A DNA stretch of 53,938 nt from IMG/VR virus record IMGVR_UViG_3300048583_000290, positions 1 to 53,938 of that record; one strand, written 5' to 3'. Both the position numbers and the translations under genes were made by a program. Positions 1 to 7,051 of this stretch are shown here, one piece after another. The notes under the pieces are model-generated. The model had not been told where the DNA came from and ran no database searches. It saw only the letters and a program-made list of their open reading frames with translations. Within the stretch, counting starts at the first letter, position 1. Every line of letters begins with the position of its first letter. The DNA is from a virus.

Positions 1-127
1 GCTGTCGCAGTTTTGAGGCCGTTGGCCATCGCTTGAATCGTCCCCACGCTCGTTATCCGGTTGAGTATCTTGATTCGGAAAGCAGAGTCAAGCGGAAAAC
101 ACGACTTTGCCCAAATTATTTCGGGCA
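1..127. repeat. Left copy of the 127-bp terminal direct repeat (circular overlap)
   Basis: These bases are identical to the last 127 bases of the window. A length of exactly 127 matches a common assembler k-mer, so this is most simply the overlap of a circular contig rather than a physical terminal repeat. It contains the first 29 bases of the prohead protease gene (complete copy at the right end) and a sigma70-like promoter for it. Confidence 0.95.
64..91 (-). promoter_or_regulatory. Sigma70-like promoter ahead of protease/capsid operon
   Basis: On the minus strand TTGACT (86-91) and GATACT (64-69) are 16 bases apart, a good -35/-10 pair. It lies about 35 bases upstream of the prohead protease ATG (position 29 here, 53840 in the right copy) and so can drive the head and tail genes. 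It lacks the A/T tract and GCGGU hairpin of the early-type promoters elsewhere, so it may be used at a different time. Confidence 0.5.
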
Positions 128-142
128 GCGCCAAAACGAAAC

Positions 143-178
143 TCACCCGCGATGGCAGGGGGATACCAACGCGGGTGA
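143..178 (-). other. Inverted repeat between terL and protease
   Basis: TCACCCGCG (143-151) and CGCGGGTGA (170-178) form a perfect 9-bp inverted repeat with an 18-base loop. It lies downstream of terL and upstream of the protease promoter. There is no U-run after it in the direction of transcription, so it is a weak terminator candidate; an operator or packaging-site role is equally possible. Confidence 0.45.
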
Positions 179-226
179 GAAGCGGCGCAATGCAGGGTGG
201 AGCTAAAACCAACCAGATGCAGACCC

Positions 227-268
227 CTTATAGGGGATAGGCGATGGCAAAGAAAGACCTTTTTTTAA
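227..268 (-). promoter_or_regulatory. Promoter of the A-tract/16-bp-spacer family (weak -35)
   Basis: The minus strand has an A7 tract (261-267), a weak -35 TTCTTT (249-254), a 16-base spacer and the -10 TATAAG (227-232). Layout and spacing match the promoters ahead of the small-gene operons, but no GCGGU leader hairpin follows. It points from just after terL toward the protease and capsid genes. Confidence 0.5.
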
Positions 269-278
269 TCTGCGCTGT

Positions 279-1928
279 TTAGGCAATCCAAGCCATTTCG
301 TCCAGTTCTTGGGACTGGTTTGCGCCGAACGCAGCCATCACCGCTGCCACGATAGGGTCGATGCGCTGGCTGGACTTTTCCTTTGCAATCTTGCGGTTGC
401 CTGCCGGGTCACGCTGTGCTACTGCTGCGCCGACAGCCATGTTCAGCAAAGGATTGCCGCCATGCCGCACACGCCGACCCATTACGATTGCTTCAAAGTG
501 CTCCATCCGAGGACTCATGTCTTTGAAGCCCTGACCGACAGAGTGCCAATCGGCTGTCTGGAAGGCGCCAATGCGTGCGCAATCCTTCTTGAATTGCTCG
601 ATGCGCCAGCGGTCAAAGCAAACATCGGTCACGTCAATGCCGTGGTCATCGCACCACTTCTTCAGATACTCTGCGACCCAGTCATAAGTGATGATGCTGC
701 CGGGGACAAGTTGGAGAAGCCCTTGCGTTGACCAAAGCTGGTATGGCGCCTTGTCGCGCATTTCGCGTTGCTCGACCCCGATTTCTGGAGCGAACGAGAA
801 TGACATCAGGTGTGTTATCCCTTCATCATCCTCGGCAGCGAGGCACGCTGATGTAAGGTCGGTGCGCGTTGAAAGGTCAATGCCGAGCGTCACTCTGCGA
901 TTGCGGAACACTCCGATGTCAACATCATCCCGGCCATCTTTCCACGGCCCCGGTGGAAGCCATAGGCCGTGCCGCGCCACACGCTGATTCAAATTCAGGT
1001 TGCGGAACCTGGCTTCACTTTCTGGGATTTGCTTTGCTGTGTAGGCCTGTTGTGCCATATCCTTGATTGACCGGAACACTCCGAGGCCGGGGTTGCTGTA
1101 ATACCAGCCAACTTCGTCATCAAGCTCCATGTGCTTTGGAGTTTCAAAAACGAGCACTGCTGTGTTCGGCGATTGGTCGCGGGTTGCTGCGTCGATGGTG
1201 ACGCTCAGATAATCGCTGTCGCTCGCGGCTTGAGTTGAGATTATGGCGAACACAGGGTCTTCAACCGAGCCTTGGCTGGAGCGGAGCATCGAGACATAGT
1301 CATTGTCTGGGCCGACGATTTGGCCTGCTTCATCAAGAACAACGAGCTTGTAGCTGCGACCAAAGCCGGTGCGGGCTTCCGCTGCCAATGCCATGTATTC
1401 AACGCGGCGGATGATTCCAGTCAGGCGCTTGCCGCTCGGAACAGCCTTGATGAATGGCTGTAGTTGCGGGCTGATGGCAAGCATGTTCTCAATCTCTTTG
1501 TAGATGAGTGCTGCTTGGTCACGGCTCATTGCCGCGCTGGCGATGATGCTGTTGTGGATTGCGATGTGCGAGACAAGATGGATGATTACGATGCAAGCGA
1601 GAATGAACGTCTTGCCGTTGCGTCGCGCCATTGATAGGGCAAAGATTGCCGGTTTGACATCGAGCAGGATGTAGAAGATGATTTCTTGAAAGAACATAAA
1701 CCGCAGCGGTCTGCCGACAAGATTGCCGCTCGGCACCTTGGCTACAGTTTCGAGCAGACGCATGGATGCTTCTGCCGTTGTGAGTTCATTGTCCGGCAAA
1801 AGGCGCCAGTTGCGCGGTTTCAGTTTTTCCATTTCGAGGCACCGGATAGCCGCGAGGATTTCTGGCGTTATGGAAAGTGGTGCGCCAGGTTCAAATTCAT
1901 TTGGGTCGATGAATTCAATACGTTTCAT
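279..1928 (-). CDS. terL: Terminase large subunit
   Basis: The packaging motor: an ATPase that threads DNA into the prohead and a nuclease that cuts the concatemer. The 549-aa length is usual. An N-terminal ATPase has a Walker A-like ARRNGKT near residues 99-108 and Walker B KLVVLDEAG near 194-203, followed by an ISTQ coupling motif. The C-terminal half starts with the RNase H-like nuclease strand LGIDLS. The ATG overlaps the terS stop (ATGA), so the two are translationally coupled. The divergent Walker A with two arginines before NGKT is normal for this superfamily. Very secure from motifs and neighbours. Confidence 0.95.
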   Translation of the reverse strand: MKRIEFIDPNEFEPGAPLSITPEILAAIRCLEMEKLKPRNWRLLPDNELTTAEASMRLLETVAKVPSGNLVGRPLRFMFFQEIIFYILLDVKPAIFALSMARRNGKTFILACIVIIHLVSHIAIHNSIIASAAMSRDQAALIYKEIENMLAISPQLQPFIKAVPSGKRLTGIIRRVEYMALAAEARTGFGRSYKLVVLDEAGQIVGPDNDYVSMLRSSQGSVEDPVFAIISTQAASDSDYLSVTIDAATRDQSPNTAVLVFETPKHMELDDEVGWYYSNPGLGVFRSIKDMAQQAYTAKQIPESEARFRNLNLNQRVARHGLWLPPGPWKDGRDDVDIGVFRNRRVTLGIDLSTRTDLTSACLAAEDDEGITHLMSFSFAPEIGVEQREMRDKAPYQLWSTQGLLQLVPGSIITYDWVAEYLKKWCDDHGIDVTDVCFDRWRIEQFKKDCARIGAFQTADWHSVGQGFKDMSPRMEHFEAIVMGRRVRHGGNPLLNMAVGAAVAQRDPAGNRKIAKEKSSQRIDPIVAAVMAAFGANQSQELDEMAWIA

Positions 1929-2395
1929 CGGTTGGCCAAGAATGAGGGCATGTTATTGAGGGTGTCGTTCATTTCGCGTTCCGCCATCGCGCGCTTTGTG
2001 CCTGTGGCATCGTTTGGCAACATCCCACGAGTGAAGCCGAGCGCGCGCAGCATGAACACTTGGTTTTTCTGCGCGACCATCAACTGCTTGTTGTAGCTGA
2101 AGGCAATGCTGTCCTCATCGAATGGGTCTGCGCCCTGCATCATAAAGTTATCGAGTGTTGCGGAACCCTTGCGAATCAGCATCTCAAGCCGCACGACCCT
2201 GTAGGCAACAATCAAATCTGCTGGCGTCCACGACTTGAACGCGCGCGTCTGCATAAGCATTTCCCACACAGCCCGCTCATCGTCGGAATGCAGCAGGAAG
2301 CCCGGTGGTGGGTCATGCATTTTGCCCGCATCTTCGAGCAACTGGGCCTGACCGGCGGATGCGTTTAAGTCTGTGAGTCGGCCTGAGTTGGACAT
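1925..2395 (-). CDS. terS: Terminase small subunit (P27-like)
   Basis: A 156-aa protein directly upstream of and overlapping terL, in the place of the DNA-recognition subunit. It is helical, with a W-x(3)-DLIVAYR segment and a C-terminal LG-F-RGMLP stretch resembling P27-type small terminases. The frame stays open to a TTG at 2485, but ATG 2395 is preferred because the upstream extension looks non-coding. The assignment rests on position and general resemblance, not on a diagnostic motif. The repeats upstream (2396-2783) would be natural candidates for its binding site. Confidence 0.75.
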   Translation of the reverse strand: MSNSGRLTDLNASAGQAQLLEDAGKMHDPPPGFLLHSDDERAVWEMLMQTRAFKSWTPADLIVAYRVVRLEMLIRKGSATLDNFMMQGADPFDEDSIAFSYNKQLMVAQKNQVFMLRALGFTRGMLPNDATGTKRAMAEREMNDTLNNMPSFLANR

Positions 2396-2783
2396 ATTGG
2401 TATCTTGCCCTAGCGATAGCGCAGAGGAAAGCCCTTTAACACTCTGCCAAGGCTTGACGCCTCGGTATGCATTAATTGCAGACAATCCGGGGCGCTTGGT
2501 TTCTCTTGCGGCGCGGCGTCATATCCCCCCTCACCCACCGGCGCAACGCGTCATCAGCCCCAAGGCATAAGTTGTTGATTGAATTGACGTTTGATGGCCC
2601 GTCATCGCGCCTCATCCCATCACTAAGAATAGTTAATGAAAGATTTATGAGTGGGGGTGGAAGGCAACGTGACCGGGCAGGCGCGACTCATTCGCGACAA
2701 AGTTAATGAAGTGTTAACAACGCCGACGGGTCGGCATCACTTAACAAAAGGTTAATGAAAGATTAATGATGTTTTGAGGGCAC
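2396..2783. other. Gene-free region upstream of terS with CATTAAC repeats and dyad
   Basis: No convincing gene lies in these roughly 390 bases. On the minus strand CATTAAC occurs three times, twice inside the longer TCTTTCATTAAC, around 2631-2645, 2701-2708 and 2750-2762. Between the last two is a dyad, GTTAA-GCCGAC-GTCGGC-TTAAC, at about 2713-2745. Being upstream of terS it could be a packaging (pac) site, a terS operator or a promoter region; no clear -35/-10 pair was seen. Confidence 0.4.
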
Positions 2784-2815
2784 AAAAAAGCGCCGCGCTG
2801 GTGAGGCGCGGCGCT
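2784..2815 (-). terminator. Rho-independent terminator after the 138-aa gene
   Basis: GCGCCGCGC (2790-2798) and GCGCGGCGC (2806-2814) form a perfect 9-bp GC stem with a 7-base loop, followed on the minus strand by a T6 run (2784-2789). It begins 20 bases after the stop codon at 2836 and so ends that one-gene transcript before the terS region. Confidence 0.9.
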
Positions 2816-2835
2816 GAGGTGAGAGGGGCTGGCCG

Positions 2836-3252
2836 TTACTTGCGAGTGCGGCGCTGCTTGGGCTCTTCTGCCTGCTCTTCTGCGGGCTGCTCGATGTGTT
2901 CGCCGGTGAGGGCGATGATGCCCGCGACGATGGCTGCGGCCTGCTCTTCTGTTGCGTCCTGAGCCTCTGCGGGCTGCTCGATGACCGGCGCGATGACCGG
3001 CTGGCCGTTGCGCGTTGTCTTTGCGACCCACAAGCGGCCCTCGCTGTCGATGCGGCTGCCGTCCTGAACGAGAGCTTTGCGGAATTTCTGGTGAGCCGCG
3101 ATGCTGGCGTTGGGAAAGAGTGCGGCGAATGCTGCGGCGGTGGAGCGATACTCGGTGCCCGCGACGATGACGCTGGAGCGGGTGCTGCGAGCGATGCGCG
3201 TTTCTGCGTTGTTCCAGGAAAGCGAAACACCGAGTGCGTTGTTCTTGGTCAT
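2836..3252 (-). CDS. NUMOD1-like phage protein, paralogue of the 30361-30933 product
   Basis: A 138-aa protein starting at ATG 3252 behind a good GAAGGA ribosome site. Residues about 7-70 (GVSLSWNNAE ... TEYRSTAAAF ... HQKFRKAL) align with the middle of the protein encoded at 30361-30933 (GVSESWKNPE ... VVYKSVADAF ... HIKFRQEL). The V-x-V-x-G-x(2)-Y-x-S-x(3)-AF pattern resembles NUMOD1-type helix-turn-helix modules, so DNA binding is possible but inferred. The C-terminus is rich in Glu/Ala/Gln and ends in a basic QRRTRK. It is monocistronic, with its own hairpin-type promoter and a strong terminator, which suggests independent expression. Confidence 0.7.
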   Translation of the reverse strand: MTKNNALGVSLSWNNAETRIARSTRSSVIVAGTEYRSTAAAFAALFPNASIAAHQKFRKALVQDGSRIDSEGRLWVAKTTRNGQPVIAPVIEQPAEAQDATEEQAAAIVAGIIALTGEHIEQPAEEQAEEPKQRRTRK

Positions 3253-3286
3253 GATAGTCTGTCCTTCAAAGTGGGCTGAAGTGCCC

Positions 3287-3369
3287 GGTTGCCGCTGGAA
3301 CCGCCCAGCGACAACCCCTATGTAGGAGCTTGGGCCGGACAAGTAAACCCCTCTCAACAACTTTTTTTG
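3287..3369 (-). promoter_or_regulatory. Hairpin-type promoter module for the 138-aa gene
   Basis: The minus strand reads A7 tract (3362-3368), TTACTT -35 (3341-3346), 16-base spacer, TACATA -10 (3319-3324), then a 12-bp hairpin (GGTTGTCGCTGG paired with CCAGCGGCAACC, one G-U) with the GCGGU loop sequence at 3287-3316. The hairpin begins at the expected start of the transcript. It has the longest stem of the family. Confidence 0.75.
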
Positions 3370-3454
3370 TGTATCGGACAACTTTTTTTATTATACAGCG
3401 TTTTCAGTGGGTTAGCAGACACAAATTTTTCGCTATATAAGGCCACGCGGCGAC

Positions 3455-3592
3455 AGGCGGCCCTAGGCGGCCCTAGGCGGCCCTAGGCGGCCCTCGTGGA
3501 GACTAGGCGGCCCTAGGCGGCCCTAGGCGGCCCTCGTGTCCCTAGGCGGCCCTAGGCGGCCCTCGTGGCCCTAGACGCGGCCCTAGGCTGTC
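3455..3592. repeat. 10-bp tandem array AGGCGGCCCT in 4-3-2-1 blocks
   Basis: Nine exact copies of AGGCGGCCCT stand in blocks of four (3455-3494), three (3505-3534) and two (3544-3563), followed by one degenerate copy (AGACGCGGCCCT, 3573-3584). The blocks are separated by short spacers beginning CGTG. Most copy junctions create CCTAGG. The array sits upstream of the hairpin-type promoter of the 138-aa gene, in a gene-free stretch. An iteron, operator or origin role is possible; no function can be read directly. Confidence 0.9.
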
Positions 3593-3891
3593 CTCAACCC
3601 CTCAACCCCTCAGAACATCAAAATTATTCATCAATTTCAATGGGTTATGCGGTTTTTGACGGAATGATGTGGGATTTCAACAACTTATGGTGTAATGATG
3701 TCGAGAGTGACGGAATGACGCCCAAAATGACGCGATGACGCGGCACCCGTCCAAAAAATCAACAGAATGACGGAAATGACTACCGAGTTGGTTACAATCC
3801 ACCGAGTTGGTTGAAATCCAGCAGTTGAGCGACAATTTCATCGCACTTTTGCAGAATCACTACCGGGTTGATAGCATTCAAAAATACTTGT
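3593..3891. repeat. Gene-free region with GGAATGAC and ACCGAGTTGGTT repeats
   Basis: This stretch contains many variants of GGAATGACG (for example near 3659, 3709 and 3764) and two copies of ACCGAGTTGGTT (3782-3793, 3801-3812) plus a degenerate ACCGGGTTG (3862-3870). The combination GGAAATGAC + TACCGAGTTGGTT (3772-3793) returns as GGAATGAC + GACCGATTTGGTT at 4793-4813 on the other side of the plus-strand cassette. It could be iterons of a replication origin, a regulator array or the borders of a mobile cassette. Confidence 0.7.
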
Positions 3892-3950
3892 TTGCTTAGC
3901 ACTGTCAAGCGTCTAGGATACAAGAATTGGTTGGAGCGGTTCCGGCCAAT
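3892..3950 (+). promoter_or_regulatory. Plus-strand hairpin-type promoter module for the three-gene cassette
   Basis: The same module as on the minus strand but pointing right: a CAAAAATAC A/T tract, TTGCTT (3892-3897), 16-base spacer, TAGGAT (3914-3919), then ATTGGTTGGA-GCGGT-TCCGGCCAAT (3926-3950). The stem is 10 bp, with two G-U pairs, around the invariant GCGGU loop. The first gene of the cassette starts 19 bases later behind AGAAGG. Confidence 0.8.
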
Positions 3951-3968
3951 AAATCAGAAGGCAAGATA

Positions 3969-4205
3969 ATGAAGCGTTTCACTGAAGATGAGCTCAAGCT
4001 CCAAGAGCAGATGGACAAAGACGTTTATGAATCGACGCGCAGCATGTTCGAGCATTTCGTGCTCCGGGTCATCCGCGAAGCAAAGCACGGCGGCGATGTC
4101 GCAAAGGACGTGGATGCCATTATCAATCTCTACAATGGCACGTCTGAATCGGCGCAGCGTTTGATGGGCAAAGTTCGCCGCCTCGACAATGAGGTGTCCA
4201 AATGA
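3969..4205 (+). CDS. Small helical protein, first gene of plus-strand cassette
   Basis: A 78-aa hydrophilic, probably all-helical protein with the start chosen at ATG 3969 behind AGAAGG. I do not recognise a family. It begins MKRFTEDELKLQ and has a charged middle (REAKHGGDVAKDVDAI). It is the first of three overlapping plus-strand genes driven by the hairpin-type promoter at 3892-3950, opposite to nearly all other phage genes; its stop overlaps the next start (ATGA). Confidence 0.7.
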   Translation: MKRFTEDELKLQEQMDKDVYESTRSMFEHFVLRVIREAKHGGDVAKDVDAIINLYNGTSESAQRLMGKVRRLDNEVSK

Positions 4206-4516
4206 CCCATATCTGCCCAATCTTCAACGAATTTGAGCGCAGCGATTTCATCGCCGTCACCGAATTTGGCGAAGTCAAAGTTGCAAGGTTTTTTGTCGCA
4301 GATTGTGAATGGGAGTTTGAGTGCCCAGTCGTCATTATCGGCCCCAATAGCCGCGCCAAGCGGTATGAAGGCGGCACAATCGAACTCATCCAGAAATTCA
4401 CCGAGCAAGGCATCGACGTGAAGCTCAACTCGCACGCAGCTGATTTTGTAAAGTATGTCCAAGATGAGCACCGCGATTATTTGGATTATCAAGCTTCAAA
4501 ATTCGATTGGAAGTAA
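4202..4516 (+). CDS. Hypothetical protein, second gene of plus-strand cassette
   Basis: A 104-aa acidic protein with no recognised family. It begins MTHICPIFNEF and contains a beta-rich middle (VARFFVADCEWEFECPVVII) with two cysteines, then a helical C-terminus. Its ATG overlaps the preceding stop and the next gene starts one base after its stop, so the three genes form one translationally coupled operon. Confidence 0.7.
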   Translation: MTHICPIFNEFERSDFIAVTEFGEVKVARFFVADCEWEFECPVVIIGPNSRAKRYEGGTIELIQKFTEQGIDVKLNSHAADFVKYVQDEHRDYLDYQASKFDWK

Positions 4517-4517
4517 A

Positions 4518-4763
4518 ATGGCCCTCGTCAAAATCAACGGTCGCCAGCATTTCATTAACTGCGACACAATCACCATCAAGCCAGTTTCTGCGGGCCGGTG
4601 GGAAGTCAAGTATGACGACCATCACACCTTCATTGTTGTTGGCGGGCGGGACTCTGGCGGCGCGTCGAATGAGTGGTTCTGCTACCACCCAACTTATTAT
4701 GGCGAGAAGTGGTTGCCTTGCGCATCCATGGTTGAGGCGGTGAAGCTCGGCGTTCAATACTGA
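4518..4763 (+). CDS. Hypothetical protein, third gene of plus-strand cassette
   Basis: An 81-aa protein starting at ATG 4518 behind GGAAG; the longer open frame upstream overlaps the preceding gene and lacks a ribosome site. It looks like a small beta-rich fold (VKINGRQHFINC, WEVKYDDHHTFIVVGG) with a tryptophan- and tyrosine-rich C-terminal half. Family unknown. It is the last gene of the cassette; repeated GGAATGAC/ACCGATTTGGTT elements follow its stop. Confidence 0.7.
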   Translation: MALVKINGRQHFINCDTITIKPVSAGRWEVKYDDHHTFIVVGGRDSGGASNEWFCYHPTYYGEKWLPCASMVEAVKLGVQY

Positions 4764-4792
4764 GTGAGCCGCGCGGAATGACCGCCAATGCC

Positions 4793-4842
4793 GGAATGAC
4801 GACCGATTTGGTTGTCATCGTCGCATAACCCCCGATTTGGTT
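4793..4842. repeat. Second composite repeat, right side of the plus-strand cassette
   Basis: GGAATGAC-GACCGATTTGGTT (4793-4813) and CCCGATTTGGTT (4831-4842) repeat, with small changes, the elements at 3772-3812. The two pairs flank the three-gene plus-strand cassette in direct orientation, and the right pair lies beside the HNH endonuclease gene. Confidence 0.7.
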
Positions 4843-4869
4843 GGCAGCGTCATCATCACCGCACTGTTG

Positions 4870-5172
4870 TCATCCAAAATCATCGACAGGCCAGCCGTCA
4901 GCACCGAGTTGTTGGCGGCCAATTGCACGTCCACCACCCTTCTCTGAATGTCTGGCATTGTCGCACGGGACGCACAGGGCGCGTAGGTTGGACTCAACAT
5001 AAGCAAGGTCTGGCCGCGACTCAACACTCTTGATGTGGTCAATTCGAGCTTTGCCCTTGCCGGTTATGCTCGCTCCGCAGTGACTACACCGATGACCTGC
5101 GAGCCGCAGCACTTTCTGGCGCAGAGGCCACCATCTTTTGTCGTTATACACTTCTTGACGTGTTTTCGGCAT
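4870..5172 (-). CDS. HNH endonuclease
   Basis: A 100-aa stand-alone HNH nuclease. A zinc-binding C-S-H-C pair, the catalytic IDHI (H of the first HNH position), SNLRAL (N) and a second CVPC pair followed by NARH are all present in the usual order. The ATG is well supported by AAGGAG. Free-standing HNH proteins in phages are either homing endonucleases or helpers of terminase cutting. Here the gene is not next to terL but lies between repeat elements, which favours a homing or selfish role. Target unknown. Confidence 0.9.
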   Translation of the reverse strand: MPKTRQEVYNDKRWWPLRQKVLRLAGHRCSHCGASITGKGKARIDHIKSVESRPDLAYVESNLRALCVPCDNARHSEKGGGRAIGRQQLGADGWPVDDFG

Positions 5173-5196
5173 TAAATTACTCCTTTTTGGCGGTTC

Positions 5197-5520
5197 CGGC
5201 CCAGCTCTAGCCCAGCAGCGGCCCAGCTAAAGCCCAGCACGAAAATACGACGTAAGCCCCTGAAAAATAAGGATAAAAAGCTGATTTTTTCCCAGGAACC
5301 CAGCTGGGCCGCAGGTTCCCTTTTAGCGAGCCTCGCGGGCGCGCGCCTATGCCCGCCTATGCGTATATGCGCGAGCCGCGCCAATCTCAGACAGAATTGC
5401 CTTTCTAATTTTCTCTATCCTTTTTACCTTTCTAGCTGGGCTGCTGGGACTAAAAGAGAATAAAAGATAAGAAAAACAAGGGGTTAGCAAGTTTTTTTGT
5501 GCTGGGCTAGAGCTGGGCCG
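5197..5520. repeat. Gene-free region bounded by a perfect 21-bp inverted repeat, GCTGGGC-rich
   Basis: The left arm 5197-5217 is the exact reverse complement of 5500-5520 (core GCCCAGCTCTAGCCCAGC). Inside and around the arms, GCCCAGC or GCTGGGC occurs about ten times, clustered at both ends, and the middle is A/T-rich. No plausible gene is present from 5173 to 5563; the open frames there are repeat-driven and lack coding character. The position beside the D5-like helicase and RepB-like primase makes an origin of replication a reasonable guess. Confidence 0.75.
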
Positions 5521-5563
5521 CGACCCAGGTGCAGCTGGGCTGCGGCTCGCATCACGCCCTTCA

Positions 5564-7051
5564 TCAGAATGGCTCGTCATTCTCAGTTTTGGTATTGGCG
5601 GTCAGCACTGGCGCGGCTCGCTTCTTCCATTTCGACAAATCCGCAGGCACGGTCATATTTCCGCAACGATTGCGCGACAGCCAGCTTTTGGCAAAATCAG
5701 CTTGGTTTTTGATAATCACCTTATCCGTAACATAGACGCCATTGAACCGCTCATTGTCAACTCGAACACGACCGATGCCATAGTAACCATGCTCGCGCAT
5801 CTTGTGCGGAAAACTTTTGCCGAACACCAACTTGTCAATCATCTTTGAGTCATCATTTATCGACGCTGAATCCTCGATATATGCCCGAAATTCATTTGTG
5901 ATGAACACATCCGGGTTGCCTTGAGCTTCAAAGTAATTCTCCAAATAGTCATCCAAAGGCGTTCGCCGGACATTGCTCACCAACTCGCGCAGAGCCTCTT
6001 TTGATTCAGTCGTCGGTGCTTTGGCGCTCGGATTGAACGCGTGCAAATCCCGGCGGCTCAGCCAATGGATGGCATGCTTCCAGCCGCCGCCATTCATCCA
6101 CGCATAAAAGCGTTCAAAATACCCGTCTGGCCATTCCTCAGCCTTGCGCGCGGCATGAAGCAACGTCAATCTCCGGTCATCGTCCTCAATATGAAGCGAG
6201 AATGGATGATTGGTCGTTGTGAACAACGCAACTCGATTGGCGACCTCATACTCATCTATGCCCTTCCGTTCAACCGGAATGAACAGCGGCGGCGCGACCG
6301 TGACATCTTTGAGCGCCTCATATAGCTCGACACTACTCTGCTCGCGGCTGCTCGTTTCGTTAATGACGACCAGCAATGACCGAACCCAAGCATTGAACCT
6401 GCCGCCCGCTTTGCTTCCTTTCACCGTTTTCATTAAGCTGTTGCCGAGCCAATGCTGGAAGGGCACAAACAGAGTATCTTTGCCGCTGCCCTGCGGCCCG
6501 TGAATGACGCACAAGCCGTTCAACTTCCGGTCAGGGAATTGAACTTTGAACGCAAGCCGGTCAAGCAGCATCTGACGTTCAACCTCATTTGGGAAAAGTT
6601 GTTCGATATGATTGATATACGGCCCTGCGTCACCTTCCCAATCCGCATCAACTGCAATGGGCGGCAGGTATTCATTGAAGACCTTCATATTGGGGGCCTC
6701 GCGCAACTCCCCATCGCTGCACATATACCGCGCAATAATCTGCGGCATGCCAGGCCACCATGTTCGGCCATACACCAATCGCCCAAATTCCGGGTTCATG
6801 ATGTCAATCGTCGGCTTGACGAAAACAATTTCGCCTTCATCGTCCTCGAATGAGCGCCAAAACTCTCGTGGAATGACGCCATTTACAGTCGCGGCTGCCA
6901 CCATCGCGCCGCTCTTTACATCGATGAACTTCTCACTTGGAAGGTCAAAGACAAAATCTTCTGGGCGCGGCGTCCTGTCAATATAGTCATCGATGTGCGC
7001 TTCAGCTTTGGCCGCAAGCTCGTCATCATACGGGTCATTGTCGTCGCTCAT
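5564..7051 (-). CDS. D5-like / DUF5906 superfamily 3-type helicase
   Basis: A 495-aa replicative helicase candidate. It has a Walker A GPQGSGKDT around residues 165-175, a Walker B-like LLVVINETSS some 45 residues later and a sensor TTNHPF, as in the helicase part of phage D5/NrS-1-like primase-helicases. A winged-helix-like C-terminus follows (VFITNEFRAYIED). The start at ATG 7051 overlaps the primase stop (ATGA) behind GAGAAG, so primase and helicase are a coupled split pair rather than the usual single polypeptide. It should act at the replication fork on dsDNA. Confidence 0.85.
   Translation of the reverse strand: MSDDNDPYDDELAAKAEAHIDDYIDRTPRPEDFVFDLPSEKFIDVKSGAMVAAATVNGVIPREFWRSFEDDEGEIVFVKPTIDIMNPEFGRLVYGRTWWPGMPQIIARYMCSDGELREAPNMKVFNEYLPPIAVDADWEGDAGPYINHIEQLFPNEVERQMLLDRLAFKVQFPDRKLNGLCVIHGPQGSGKDTLFVPFQHWLGNSLMKTVKGSKAGGRFNAWVRSLLVVINETSSREQSSVELYEALKDVTVAPPLFIPVERKGIDEYEVANRVALFTTTNHPFSLHIEDDDRRLTLLHAARKAEEWPDGYFERFYAWMNGGGWKHAIHWLSRRDLHAFNPSAKAPTTESKEALRELVSNVRRTPLDDYLENYFEAQGNPDVFITNEFRAYIEDSASINDDSKMIDKLVFGKSFPHKMREHGYYGIGRVRVDNERFNGVYVTDKVIIKNQADFAKSWLSRNRCGNMTVPADLSKWKKRAAPVLTANTKTENDEPF

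Noticed and set aside
1925-2485. Longer small-terminase start at TTG 2485
   Set aside because: The first 30 residues look non-coding and ATG 2395 is available; the longer form would also run into the repeat region.
3455-3592. CRISPR array
   Set aside because: The unit is 10 bp without unique spacers of constant length; no cas gene is present.
5172-5580. Two minus-strand open frames of 70 and 77 codons
   Set aside because: They lie in the GCTGGGC repeat region, have repeat-driven composition and lack credible starts.
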